Shown: positions 20,504-31,545 of the stretch, piece by piece
Layout of the letters: each line of letters begins with the position of its first letter
Position numbering within the stretch: the first letter of the stretch is position 1
NCBI GenBank assembly: GCA_022419385.1
Contig: JAJUBI010000002.1
Coordinates: 4,464,001 to 4,528,000, forward strand
Direction of reading: 5' to 3'
Source: Paraconiothyrium sp. Pb-2020
Lineage: Eukaryota; Ascomycota; Dothideomycetes; Pleosporales; Didymosphaeriaceae
DNA length: 64,000 nt
Notes under the pieces: model-generated
Database searches by the model: none
Told to the model about the DNA's origin: nothing
Seen by the model: only the letters and a program-made list of their open reading frames with translations
Made by a program: the position numbers and the translations under genes

Positions 20504-23415
20504 ATGGTCGATGAAGCCAAGGCTAGTAAATCCAGAGACCTTCACAAATACTCCCCTCTATTAGCCCATCCCAACAGTATTCGGCTCTTGCGTCTTCTCC
20601 CCGCCAGCCGCGCCGAGGATTCGGTCCATTGCCAAATCTTTGACTACTCACTCACAAACCCACCACGCGTCTCGCATCTGTATGAATGCCTGTCATATGT
20701 GTGGGGAGATGTACAAGACAAGCCGACAATTCGCGTCGACGATGCCGAGCTCGCTGTAACGAAGAATTTGCATGGAGCACTTCGAAGATTGCGAGATCCA
20801 TACTTAGATCGTATCTTGTGGGTCGACGCGATTTGCATCAATCAAGATGACTTAGAAGAAAGGGCGCAGCAAGTACAGATCATGGCTCTAATTTACGCAT
20901 ATGCGAGTCGCGTGGTTGTTTGGCTCGGCGAAGAGGCGGACGGTAGCCAGGAAGCGATGGAGCTCCTTCGAGAGGATGCTGATCGAGTACATCGCCGACT
21001 TAGAAGTTTCCCAGGCGCGGAAGAAGATGAAAGTCAGCGAGACGAGTGCGAGATGGGATTCTCCGGCGGTGTCCCCGTAGGTAATAACACATTGAAATCA
21101 GTAATCAAGCAAGGGAAAGCCCCATCACGTTTTCCCCGGAGCGAAGCCATGGCACTTTTGAAAAGGCCATGGTTTCAGAGAATATGGGTACTGTAACCCT
21201 TTCGTTCGGAGATGTTTCTGACAACCCGAAGGTACTTCAAGAGATAGCAGCGGCGCGCGTCATGGTCATTTTGTGTGGCTCCGAGGAACTCACCGGCACT
21301 TGCTTCTTCTGGGCCCTATCTGGCCTTCTTGATTGGTGTGATGATGCACTGCTTCGCGGTGTCGTCTTATCGATCCTCTATTTGGTTAGCAACGCTAGTG
21401 CGTTGCGGTTGAACAAACCTGACAGAGAGCCTTTCCGACTTGGTATTTGCCCGCTCTCTCAGCTGCTGGACATGTTCCGATTGCGTGAAGCCAGCGACCG
21501 CCGAGACAAGGTGTACGCTTTACTTGGTATTATGTCATCGGATCCAGCAACATCCAACATCGTGCCAGATTATGGCAAAGAATGGGCCGAACTGTTCCAA
21601 GATCTTGTGAGATCGATGCTGGGACAGAAAGTGAAGGCCGTTTGGATCTCTAAAGACGGTCATGACCATGGTCGAATCTCGGGCAAGGGATGCATTGTGG
21701 GTTATATAAGTGAAGTAGACAACTCGAGCAACCACTATCAAAGAGTTTCTATCACGCCTACATACCATCGAAGCCCTATGGCCCATCAAAGATCGGACAA
21801 AACGAAATTGAGATGGATTTTGCATAACACAACTGCTGAGGTCCGCCATGGCGACATAGTCTGCTGGCTCAAGGGTAGCAACGGGGCCACTATCATCCGA
21901 TTCCAGGGAAATTGTTTTACAATCGTCGTGGTGCTAGCCAACTTTACCCCCATTTTAATTAAGAGTCTCTTTCAAGAGGGGCGCGAATTGACACACCATT
22001 CGAGCGATGACAGCGAGGATATGTTGCCCCCTATACAACACAGCCGCACTTTGGTCCTTACCTGGAGTTTTGATCCCACATGGACAACGCAGGGGATTGA
22101 TTTAGCGCCGTCTTTGCAAGCAGAACCAGAAGTCATGTCCACTCTTTCTGATATGATACGAGTGCTAGAGGATGTCAATGATACAGACGCTATTCAGAGT
22201 CTCTTCGAACGGGGAATCTGTTGCAAAGGTGGGGAGATAGCGCCAATTGGGGTCTCGGAGCATTTCCACGATTTACGCCAAACCCTTCCAAATTGGGATC
22301 TGTACCTTCGGCTCAAAACCGATCTCCAGAATGTATTGTGCGGAGAAGTTTTCGTTTCTGGTTTGCCAAACGACATCGAACTTGACCTTGTTGAAGTCCG
22401 AGCGCATCTAATTGCCAACCCAGAACACGGCACTGAGCTGATCAAATCGTTATTCAATGAAGCGTCCTTCCTCTCTTCGACCAATATCCGAATTGAGACG
22501 TTCCACGACCAAATCCGAAGGATCAAGCTAGCTTTCGTGATTGATATTTGGGGACATACCATCGAAGCTGATACAATGCTTGCATTAGTGGAGTTTATCG
22601 AGCGGATCGATTTAAATCAACGGACCACTCTAGGGAGCTTCCCAAGCCCTCTATCTATCGAAGTAATCGAAATTCTTGTGCACTCGAGCGCACAACATCC
22701 AGAATGGGGTATGACGCTTATTGAAAGATTCATCGGCTTCGCAAAAGGCAATGTCAATCGCATGTATTGTCTTTTGCGCGCTTTCATCGTCTCCAGTGCA
22801 GCTGCCTCGGCATGGAAGCAACAGGTCGTCGAGGTTGTCCTCGCCACCCATATGCAAGAAGTCTCGGAGGCCATTGTGGATAAGGACGCTTGGAGTTCCT
22901 TGGACATTGTAGGACGCTATGCGGCGATTATTGATTTCTTGTGGAGCCATTACGTGCTTAGCCCAAAGGACTTTGTAGGTATATCTATCAGCGGAACATT
23001 TCAGCTACGAAGCCAGCTTATGGAAAAGTTCGTCAACGATTATCGGTTCTGGAAAGCTTGTTACGATGGACGCGCTCCTGATATCTGGAATGGAGTTAGG
23101 GAGAACGGGCGAGTCGATACTCAGATGCTAGTCATCTGTAAGGACGTAAGGGGAAGGTGGTGTCGTGTGGCCGCGTTTGAGGCAGCGGCAATGAATGGCC
23201 ATGTCGAGTGCTGCAAACTGCTCCTGGAACGTGGTTTTCACTATCGAATGACTTCAGCGTTGCGGATGCAACTTTGTGACAAAAGCACACCAAATGCAAA
23301 AGAAATCGCAGAGCTTTTGACCACCCACAACCTGGCGGACTGGGAAATACGGACCGTAGCAGAAGGCAGCAGTGGGGCTGTATTCGGCAACGGGAGGAGA
23401 AGCGAAACATGGTGA
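20504..23415 (+). CDS. HET-domain protein with ankyrin-like C-terminus
   Basis: Two exons, 20504-21187 and 21232-23415, joined by a 44-nt GTACTG..AAG intron in the middle of the conserved RIWVLQE motif, giving 955 residues. The HET domain spans about 60-235: YECLSYVWGDV, LWVDAICINQDD at about 104-115, VVVWLGEEADG, and RPWFQRIWVLQE after splicing. The following REASDRRDKVYALLG is the usual HET continuation. The central 400 residues match nothing I can name. Near the C-terminus AAFEAAAMNGHVECCKLLL reads as one ankyrin repeat, the kind of partner-sensing module often fused to HET. Presumed role: non-self recognition and cell death. Confidence 0.9.
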
Positions 23416-23604
23416 TGTGGGCTCATCCAAGAATACCATCAAGGCGCAGCGTCGAGTTAAAAAGCGTAGAAAAATGCATCGCGGAGGATTGTGGTCTGCA
23501 GAAGAGGAAAAGGAATGGAAGGCGCGAAAAACGCAACTTCCCATGCTCACGCCTTCCACCACCCACGCTCCACTTCCTTCTCCGAACAAACTACTGCCAT
23601 CACA

Positions 23605-24102
23605 ATGCCTCCGCCATCTTTACAATCTTCGCTCACAGTTGCTCACCCGATCAAGGAAGAAGGCGAGGTCTACGAGAGCTTGCCATGATCCTACGCAGCA
23701 CAGCCTACAAGTACGTACTGTCGAACCTCCGCGGTTTCGCCCTCGTTGGTTCTGGCACTGTCGCCGGCGCCTCCACAAGCTCGTCAAAGCTATCTAGAGC
23801 GGCTGGAAGCAGCGAAAAGGGCTAGGCAAGATGCCGTTTCACAAACAAGTATAACTTTACCGCTCAAACATCACCACGACTCGGCCTCAGGTTTCTCGTA
23901 TTTCATGTTCACCTCCTCACCTGCCCCTGAGAATGCTCCTGGGGGCAACAATCGCGGCCTCCCGCACAAAATCTCTGTCGTCTCTGGAGGATCAAGGAAA
24001 CCAAAGGTCAAGTATGGCAGAGAAAGGCAGGAGCGGGAGTTGAAAGAAGAAGAGTGGCCTGGAGATAGCACTCTTGGACCACATTCGGACGACACCTTGT
24101 GA
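23605..24102 (+). pseudogene. Hypothetical gene interrupted by one in-frame TGA
   Basis: From the ATG at 23605 one frame runs 166 codons to a TAG at 24100-24102, broken by a single TGA at 23686-23688. Upstream of it reads MPPPSLQSSLTVAHPIKEEG; downstream there is a helical QSYLERLEAAKRARQDA and a basic stretch KPKVKYGRERQERE. The frame on both sides has coding character. An alternative is a spliced gene from the ATG at 23685 using GTACGT at 23711 and an AAAG acceptor at 23789, which also restores the downstream frame (about 112 residues). No family is recognised. Confidence 0.4.
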
Positions 24103-24332
24103 GTGATGACGTTGAAGTTCTGAAGAAGGAATATACATGTAAGGGCGTTCATAAACGCTAGACATGCAGCGACTCGTTCATGAGGACTGTTTGTCTCTCG
24201 ACAGATCGATTCACGATAGTAGAATATTTGACCGCCCACACGTAACACAAACGATCCTTTCAAATAAAAACCACAGAAGTATACTTCTATTCTAATCGTT
24301 CATTTCACAGTCATCTGCCCGACTCTTCATGC

Positions 24333-26107
24333 TTAACACCTCGTCTCTACCCCCTTTCTCGATACACACAAATACTTCACCCCCTTGTACGGTTGGACGC
24401 CCGCCCCCAACCCCTTACTGTTCTTCTGATCCACATTCAAGCTCTCCACTTTGATCCCACTCGGCAGCCACCCCTTGACCGTGAAGCTCACCGTCGCGCA
24501 GCTCGGCATGAGAACCTTGTTCTTCTTGCTCGCATTGCCTTCGTCCTTGGGCTTGGTGGGGGCTGCAGATGTAGAGGATTGATAAGAGGATGAGGGGTCA
24601 TCGTCGTAGTCGTATGTATTACTTGACAAGGAGAGTGAGGTGTCGGGAGCATCGCCGTCGTCATAATCGTCATGCCCAATGATGGTGCCTCGTAGAGTGG
24701 TCAAGACGCCCGCCCCGGTGCCACGATCACCGGCCATGAGGGTGGCGATTTCGCGGCTGTTGATAGCCCAACGGACGCGGGAGTCTGCGGGTTGGAAGAC
24801 CGCCTCACCAGATCCCCTTCCAGTTTTCAGCTCTACCACGCTCTTTACGCTTGCGGGGAGCGGGATGTGGATTACCATGCCATCCATGGCTGGGGCAGCA
24901 GTCGTGCCTGTGCTTGCAGAGCCACCGAAGGCAGTGGATCCCAGACTCTTTCCTAGACCTCCTCTTCCGCCGAAAGAGGATGTAGAGCTAGGGAGCGGAC
25001 TGGACGCTTTGCCTTTGAAGCGAGGATTGAGCTGGAGGCGGACTTCGAAGTCTGAGCCTGTGGGTCCGAGAGAGGTTAATACCGAGACTGTGGCCGGAAT
25101 ATTCAGTTTCGGCGCTGCATTCGGCGGCGTGTTGGTAGAGAAGGAGTCCAAAGCCGCTGGACCCAAGAGGTCGACCTCATACCCTGCGAGCGTGAAACGC
25201 CCGTCTGGCGGCACGAATGAGAGCTCTCCCGGCCGGTCTTTCCATCTGTTCAACCTGACGCATGGGTGGAAGGTTGGAAGGGACACCGCGTTCGCGATGC
25301 CTCCTGGACAGCCCAGTTGAAGTAGCAAATCCGGTACGCCAGATATCTTCGCCGTGAACGCGATCATCCCGTTCGCAAGCGCAGCTAACGGTCTGCCAGA
25401 AGGTGATAGGGTCACATGCAGCGTCTCCACGATATCGACATACATCTCATTACTCGTGTGCCTGACATTCGCTCGCCGCCAGGGCACCGGACTACTCGTC
25501 GCAGCTGGCGCGCCCCCATTGGGTCCTGACCTAGGACTTGGCCTGTTCCCCATCGAAAAGGGCGTGTTTGAAGGCGTCAGGCTGCTTGGTGTTGCACTCG
25601 GCAATCCCACCCCTCCCAGTAACGTCTTCATGAAATTCGGCGCGTCAACAACATCCTTCAGCGCATTGGGCTCTGTGCAGCTCACTACGCCGCCATCCAC
25701 CATCTCGCCCAGCAGCTGCGCGACGACATCGTAGTGGCCCTCGATTTTACTTGCGAGTAATGGCCCGCCGAGGAAGTCTTCCAAAGCATCGGTGACGCGG
25801 TGCAGGAATTCAAGGATCTGGAGTGGGTCGGTGTCGTTCGAGGAGGGACAGAGAAAGAGGAGTTGGTCTTGGATTATTGAGTACAGGAGCGTAGGTGGGT
25901 TTGTGTTTGGGAGGTATATGAGGGAGGGGCGGGGAGCGGTGTGCGCGAGGTAGAGCGGCAGGAGGGTGCTGCCCGAAGGTGGGCGGCCGGTGTAAGTCTG
26001 CTCGAGGAGGGGCGTGCTGCAGCAGTTAGCTGGGACGAGCATGTAATCAAGGTAGACCAGGCGCACTTGTGCTCATCGAAGATGTACAGAGCTTCTATCG
26101 AGCTCAT
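24333..26107 (-). CDS. APM3: AP-3 adaptor complex mu subunit
   Basis: Medium subunit of the AP-3 coat that sorts cargo from Golgi/endosome to the vacuole. Exon 1 is 26107-26067 and exon 2 is 26016-24333. The 50-nt intron runs GTGCGC..GCAG with a CTAAC branch site, and splicing gives EHNTPLLEQTYTGRPP, the family N-terminus. The product is 574 residues. The N-terminal longin-like part (to about 140) has LLPLYLAHTAPRPSLIYLP and VVAQLLGEMVDGG. The C-terminal mu homology domain starts near NEMYVDIVETLHVTLSPSG and recognises tyrosine sorting signals. Low-complexity Ser/Gly insertions (near SSTSSFGGRGG and in a DYDDD stretch) make it longer than yeast Apm3. It shares a short divergent promoter with the gene at 26304. 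Confidence 0.93.
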
Positions 26108-26303
26108 AATTAGCGTCGAGACTCACGCGCTCCATGCGAAAGACCTCGTGTTTGTGATCGTGGGGTTGTCGGCGGGGGTAGTTCGGAGGAGAACTACGGT
26201 ACCCATGACGGAGCCAATGCAAGGGTCCGCGCTGGGAGACGGCAACTTTTGTCCATCACCAGAGACACGCGACAGCTCCACCCGCGCAGAGGGCATACTG
26301 GCC

Positions 26304-26638
26304 ATGTCACAAGCAAAGGACTCCGGTGTTCCGACCTTCAAGGAAGCGTTGAAGAATGACAGAGAGCAATTCGACGACTGCACACCGTGCCGCATTATTG
26401 GTGAACAGCCGCGAATTTATCTCGCTATTCAGACAAAAAGCTAACATAAGCTTCAGGCAGCGGAGCGTTCATCGGCCTCGGCGCGTACACGTATATGTCC
26501 GGACACTCGCAACTGAAAGCACAGGAGGCGGTCATAAAGCGGAGCAAAAGCATGTTCGGTATGGCGAGTAGGAGGGCCGCTATTACGGGTACAGCAACTG
26601 TCCTGGTTGGGGCTGGGGTGTACAGATGGTTTAATTAG
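26304..26638 (+). CDS. DUF4536 (DMAC1-like) small membrane protein
   Basis: Exons 26304-26400 and 26457-26638, with a 56-nt GTGAAC..CAG intron carrying a CTAAC branch site, give 92 residues. The conserved CTPCRIIGSGAFIGLGAYTY spans the splice junction and is the DUF4536 hallmark: a Cys-x-x-Cys followed by a membrane helix. A second hydrophobic helix (TGTATVLVGAGVYRWF) ends the protein. Animal relatives (DMAC1/TMEM261) assist mitochondrial complex I assembly, so an inner-membrane role is likely by family. It starts about 196 bases from the AP-3 mu gene, head to head. Confidence 0.8.
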
Positions 26639-27018
26639 GGATCAGGAGGAAGAGCATAATGAAGCGGTCATGCGAGCATTCACGGCGTTGTAGATGGGAT
26701 TCAGGATACCACACCACTGTACACATACTGTAAAACCAGCAACACGATGAGGTCAATGTGATTTATTGAAGCAGCCATAATATGTACACGGCCGGTATAA
26801 TATTTCTGCACAAACACCATTCCATGCATCCTCCAAGTAACGAGAGCCTATCCTCGGCCCAGTGTGGTATCATACGAGCTTCATTAGAGAAAATGTTCCT
26901 TGCCAGAAATGCCAACATGTATGCCACATCCCCCGAATCCTTCTATCGCCGTGTATGGAAAACGCCGTCGCTGGTGTGCGCAATGCAAATGCCGTTAATC
27001 GTTCCGTATCGGATGAGA
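26639..27018. other. Intergenic, converging 3' ends
   Basis: 3' UTRs of the DMAC1-like gene (plus) and the HAPSTR1-like gene (minus). Nothing else seen. Confidence 0.5.
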
Positions 27019-27783
27019 TCAGGTCATCCGTCCCCTCTTAGGGCCCCCGCCAGGGCCTTCCCTATCCCGTCTGTCGTGGTTGAAGTCGATATTGAAGAAG
27101 TCGTTCATGAGCTTGCGTTTTTGGCCGGCCCCATTGCCTAGAGAGACGAGGTTTTGAGCGGCCGAGCGTTGCAGGTTTCGAGAGGACGATCTGTTGGAAT
27201 TTCGCCGGGTCGTAGGGAAGGCACGACGAGCAGCGGCGGCGAAATCGTAGGTAGCGTTGTCTATGTTGTTGTTTGCTGGGTAGACTTGAGGAGAGGCGAA
27301 GTGAAACATGGGCGGGAGCGGTGCCATGTCAGAGTCGGAGTTGGCTGACTCTACAGCGGCTGGAGGAGCTGAGTCGCTGCGCGAGGTTGGCTCGGGTGTG
27401 ACGGAGTGGTTCTCCTCAGGGATATGCTCTACGACGGGAGAGGAGCTGCGTGCCCGTTGTTCTTCGGGGATGTCCTCATCTGTGTCGCTGGTCGCATTCA
27501 TCGGCAGCGCTCCGTCTAGGCGCTCGGTGGCCCATTGCCTGATACGCCATCCTTCCCCGTCCCCTACACCCAGATTCTCTTTGTCCAAAAAGCCGAGGAG
27601 GTCATCTAGCGCCTGCTGGTAGCCATCCGAGCGAGAGCGTTCAATATCTGCGAGGGCGGTCCTGTACAGGTTGGTTACGGTCAACGCCGTGTCCTTGAAC
27701 GCTTTGTGGGTGTCGGGCTGCGGGGTCGGTTGACGCCTTCGTGTCATAGGTAACGAGGTGTTGAGGCTGCGCATGGAATCCAT
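27019..27783 (-). CDS. HAPSTR1 (C16orf72)-like nuclear protein
   Basis: A single exon of 254 residues. Residues about 28-68 carry FKDTALTVTNLYRTALADI and GYQQALDDLLGFL, which line up with the conserved NAATAVTNLYK / GYQ core of animal HAPSTR1 (TAPR1, C16orf72). The middle is disordered and Ser/Pro/Glu-rich. The end is basic (KRKLMNDFF ... GPKRGRMT), matching the KRNRM end of the animal protein. HAPSTR1 partners the HECT E3 ligase HUWE1 in stress responses; fungi have a HUWE1 homologue (Tom1), so an analogous partnership is plausible but unproven. The 5' leader contains a CCAA tetranucleotide repeat directly before the ATG. Confidence 0.65.
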   Translation of the reverse strand: MDSMRSLNTSLPMTRRRQPTPQPDTHKAFKDTALTVTNLYRTALADIERSRSDGYQQALDDLLGFLDKENLGVGDGEGWRIRQWATERLDGALPMNATSDTDEDIPEEQRARSSSPVVEHIPEENHSVTPEPTSRSDSAPPAAVESANSDSDMAPLPPMFHFASPQVYPANNNIDNATYDFAAAARRAFPTTRRNSNRSSSRNLQRSAAQNLVSLGNGAGQKRKLMNDFFNIDFNHDRRDREGPGGGPKRGRMT

Positions 27784-28170
27784 GATTGCAGGTTGGTTGG
27801 TTGGTTGGTTGGTATAGTTCTAGAAGGAGAGTGCTCCTTTGAGTTGTCTGCGCGGGTGCAGGTATCGGATGCTGATTTTGCCGACAGGCTGCTGCTGTGC
27901 CGCGGTTGCCTGCGGGGAAAGTCAAGGAGAGTGTGTGCCTGGAGGGGCAGGTGGGAGTGCGGGAACTCAAGCAGAGGCACAAGAAGTCACTGTGGTGCTC
28001 AAAGAAAGGTGTGTGAATAAGTGGAGGAGTGCAGTAACGGCGTGGGGTGGGGTCAATGAGCGACTCTTTCCATCTTGCAAGCAGAGGACCGTGCGGCGCC
28101 ATCATCCACGGGAACATCATCCCATGACTCTCCCACGATCGCCCCTTGCCGAGGCATTCCCACCCCAGCT
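27784..28170. other. Divergent promoter region
   Basis: 387 bases between the HAPSTR1-like gene (minus) and the F-box gene (plus). Apart from the GGTT repeat no element is recognised. The F-box frame is open to 28075 upstream, but the first ATG with good context is 28171. Confidence 0.5.
27791..27813. repeat. GGTT tetranucleotide microsatellite
   Basis: Five and a half perfect GGTT units, reading as CCAACC repeats in the leader of the HAPSTR1-like gene, seven bases before its ATG. Confidence 0.9.
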
Positions 28171-29448
28171 ATGACCTCCAAGATGGAGCGTCTGCCTCAA
28201 GAACTCGTTGATCTGATTTATCTGTACATATCCCATGCAGATCGCTGTGCATTGCGACTTGTATCGAAGCAGCTCTACTTCCTGACTTTGACGAACTTTG
28301 GCAACACTGTTTTCTCTAAACGTGTGACGACGCTGGGCGTCGCGTCTCTGAATCAACTGCTGCAAGCGTCTGGACATGCCCAGTTCTCTGGTTGTGTGAC
28401 TTTGCTCGACGTCAAGTTGTTAAACTACGAAGATTACGATAATCTTGTTAAGATTGACCGCGTGGGTATATATCCGCCACCGAAGCGGCTTCCGAGAGTA
28501 CCACAGGTCAAAACAGGAGACATTAGGCAGGAGAGCAAGCTGCTCGAATACATGCGTACTCATCAGGACCCTACGGCTGTCATTCATCCCCTTGCGCGTG
28601 CTTTGAAACGATTCCGCAATCTGAAGACGATCCGCCTGAGAGTGAATGGGCTTACCTTACACGGCAATCTCCATATCCTTGCCGAAGACGAGGTCTACCA
28701 ATCTTTTATGGCGGCATGTTTTAGAGCCGTTCTAGAAGCAATTGTCCGATCCGGCGTTAAATTACAAGAGTTCACACTGATCAAGGGCAACTCGGTCCGC
28801 CCTATGAGCAAATCTGCAAATTTGGACTACCGGGCATTCGCCTTGTCTTTTCCGTTATTTCAGTCGCTGGGGAATGCCTTCTCCGGTTTGAAGTCATTGC
28901 GTTTATCGATTCGTACCGATCCCAAAACCAATTCACGATCACAAGGCTGGGAGTTCGGCGTAAAAGATTTCATCACCACTACTTCTGCATTGGAAACCCT
29001 TACACTTTGTATGGATCCAATAGACTGTAAGCCTCATCTCAGAGCTACCATGATGCGCTCCATATGCCGTACTGTCAACCTGCCGATGCTCAAATCTCTC
29101 CAGCTATATGGCTGCGCCATGGATGAGCTGGACCTCGTCACCCTGATGAAGACGCACGCCCCAACTTTGCGACGCCTCCTGATAAGCGACGCCGAACTGC
29201 GCTCAGGAACGTGGAAATCAATTCTGAACTTGTTGAAGAACGACCTAGATCTTGAATATTTGCGTTTCCAGTATCTGCAGCAGATTCCCCAATCTATTCG
29301 GTGGTTTGCAGAAGACACGAAGCAAACGGGGAAATTGATCATAGACGCTACGAAGAGCGGGGACAAGAATTATATGAATGAGAAGCTGAAGCAAGCGATG
29401 TCTTCTCTTGCTGCTGCTATCCAGGCATGGGAGATTTCTGGGCTTTGA
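28171..29448 (+). CDS. F-box protein
   Basis: A single exon of 425 residues from MTSKMERLPQEL. Residues 7-42 form an F-box (LPQELVDLIYLYI...ALRLVSKQLYFLTLTNF), the Skp1-binding motif of SCF ubiquitin ligases. The remainder has irregular leucine-rich segments (FRNLKTIRLRVNG, FSGLKSLRLSIRT, LPMLKSLQLYG, LEYLRFQYLQQ), consistent with a loose LRR substrate-binding fold. Fungal genomes hold many such genes; the substrate is unknown. Confidence 0.8.
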   Translation: MTSKMERLPQELVDLIYLYISHADRCALRLVSKQLYFLTLTNFGNTVFSKRVTTLGVASLNQLLQASGHAQFSGCVTLLDVKLLNYEDYDNLVKIDRVGIYPPPKRLPRVPQVKTGDIRQESKLLEYMRTHQDPTAVIHPLARALKRFRNLKTIRLRVNGLTLHGNLHILAEDEVYQSFMAACFRAVLEAIVRSGVKLQEFTLIKGNSVRPMSKSANLDYRAFALSFPLFQSLGNAFSGLKSLRLSIRTDPKTNSRSQGWEFGVKDFITTTSALETLTLCMDPIDCKPHLRATMMRSICRTVNLPMLKSLQLYGCAMDELDLVTLMKTHAPTLRRLLISDAELRSGTWKSILNLLKNDLDLEYLRFQYLQQIPQSIRWFAEDTKQTGKLIIDATKSGDKNYMNEKLKQAMSSLAAAIQAWEISGL

Positions 29449-30389
29449 TCCAGTGATGCTCATTAACATGTCCGGGCATAATCGCGGTCGCCGGAACCAT
29501 CCGCCAGCGACCGTTCGGTCGGTCTGCATCTGGAAGATGACATTCGGAATACTTCGTTATAAGAAGCTTGTCGGTCTTCTGACCCGGGTAAACCATCGAC
29601 TTCGTGATTAGACAATATAAAAATCTTATTCACGCCTTGCGTATGGGTAATGGTAACACATATTGAATCGTCCCCATTGGGAGCAAGCTAGCATATCCGT
29701 TTTGCAACAAATGGAACCAGAATCTACACATACATGCATGTTCCTCCGTTGCATGGAGCATAGTCTACCTGATGCGTAGCTGGAATGTGTGACCGCCAAA
29801 CGCCGGACTTGTTCTGTCGTCAACTACAATTCCAGGCGGCGACCTGCCGCAATAGTCCACCTTGTTTTTGTCGGAGGCTGAGATAGCTATACAGACTACT
29901 CAACTGATTCAGCCATGCTAATCACGACTCTTTCCTACTTTCCAAGCGAAACAAAACCTACCTCACTACATATCCAGCTCGCAGCCACTCAAACCGCCAT
30001 GGATGCATCCGCTACAATCAAAGCACACAATAACAATTAGTCACTCTCATGCACTTTGTAGGTATGAAAGCGGGAATAGGAGACCCATGCGCGTGCATAA
30101 TTGGCGTGATTACGAGCTGACAAAGGCGTGGTGCAGGGTTAGTAACCGCAACCAAAGATCGTAGGGCAACGCTGCGGCGAGGTGCATTGTGGGCGTTTTG
30201 GGAATGCGAGAATGCGAGGGGAGCATGAATATATCGTATAAGTAGACCCGACCTTGTTGAGGAAAACGGTGTGCGAGTCCAACAAGCCCGCCTTCCTGCA
30301 TACCAAGTAGCGCGCTATCGCCTCTCAGTCTCACAATTGGATTCGAACGGCATTACATTGCACCTTTTCCAAGTCGTCCTGCTTTCACC
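29449..30389. other. Intergenic, nothing recognised
   Basis: About 940 bases with only short frames. The last 100-200 bases are the promoter and leader of the reductase gene. Confidence 0.5.
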
Positions 30390-31545
30390 ATGGGTAGCAT
30401 ATCCCTCCCAAAGACTATGAAAGCCCTCGTCACGCCCTCCCAAGGCGCACCCGGCGAAGTGCGTGACAACGTTCCTCTTCCTGACCCTTCGCCCACCCAA
30501 ATACTCGTCAAAACCCTCTACGCCGCCATCAACCCGGTAGATGTCTTCACTACTCAGTTCGGCCTCCTCGTCGACTCTTGGCCCTTCATCCCAGGCTGCG
30601 AAGCATCCGGCATTGTCGCCAAGGCCGGCGCTGAAGCGCGCAATCCCCTCGGTGGCTACTTCAAAGAAGGCGATATTGTTGCAGGATGCGCACGACCGGG
30701 AGCCAAGGGACATGGGACATTCGCAGAGTATTTTCTACTGGATGCTGAGGTGACGGTACCAAAACCGGGTAGTTTGACGGCAGCGCAGGCGAGTACGGTT
30801 GCTGTGGGGGCTTTAGCTGCGTTTTTGGGGGTGTTCGGGGAGTTGAAAATTAGTATCGAGGGGCTTGAGGAGAGTAAGGGAGAAGGGGAAGGGGAAGGGG
30901 AAGGGAAGTGGGTGATTGTATTTGGTGGAGCAGGTGCGGTAGGCAGGTTTGCGGTGCAAGCGCTGAAGTTGGCTGGGTATAGGGTTGTGGCTACTTGCTC
31001 GGAAGGTTCAGTTGAGGTACGTCAGCTGCCACTCTTACTTGTGAGAACAATGTTCAAGGCTGACGGATGGATGGCAGCTGGTCAAGTCGCTCGGCGCAGA
31101 TGCAACGATCGACTACAAGAAGTCTGCAGAAGATGTCGTCGAAGAAATCAAGCATATTACAGGAGAGGAGGTTGACCTCGCCTTCGACGCAGTGTCAGTC
31201 AACAACGACCTCGTCACCAAGATCTTCACAGCCATCCCCTCTTCCTCTGGCCGGCGCCTCTACACCACTACAAACGACTGGGACCCTGCGCCCGACGCAT
31301 CTCTGGGTTTCACCACCAAACCCATCGAGCTGGGCCCAATCGGGCGCCCTTCAGCTGCTGAGCTAAACAGCAAGTTGACTTCATGGATTCCGGTAGTCTA
31401 CAGGTTATTGGAGAGCGGTAAACTCAAGGCCGGGGGGTACAGCGTTGAGGGGGAAGGCATAGATGGTATCCCGAAAGCATGGCAGGCACAGAAGAGTGGA
31501 AAGTTAGGAAACAAGAAGGTCATCGCCAAGGTGGCTGACGAGTAA
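30390..31545 (+). CDS. Zinc-type alcohol dehydrogenase-like (MDR) reductase
   Basis: Exons 30390-31016 and 31078-31545, with a 61-nt GTACGT..CAG intron, give 364 residues. The N-terminal GroES-like fold has ILVKTLYAAINPVD and IPGCEASGIVAKAG. The Rossmann fold has VIVFGGAGAVGRFAVQALKL for NAD(P)H, and SLGADATIDYK follows the splice. The structural and catalytic zinc ligands of true alcohol dehydrogenases are not evident, so this fits the quinone reductase / trans-enoyl reductase branch common in fungi. Such enzymes occur in secondary metabolism, but no synthase is adjacent. A hexanucleotide GGGGAA run near 30885-30907 encodes a Gly-Glu stretch just before the nucleotide-binding loop. Confidence 0.88.

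Noticed and set aside
24679..25320. 213-codon plus-strand frame
   Set aside because: Shadow of the AP-3 mu coding exon.
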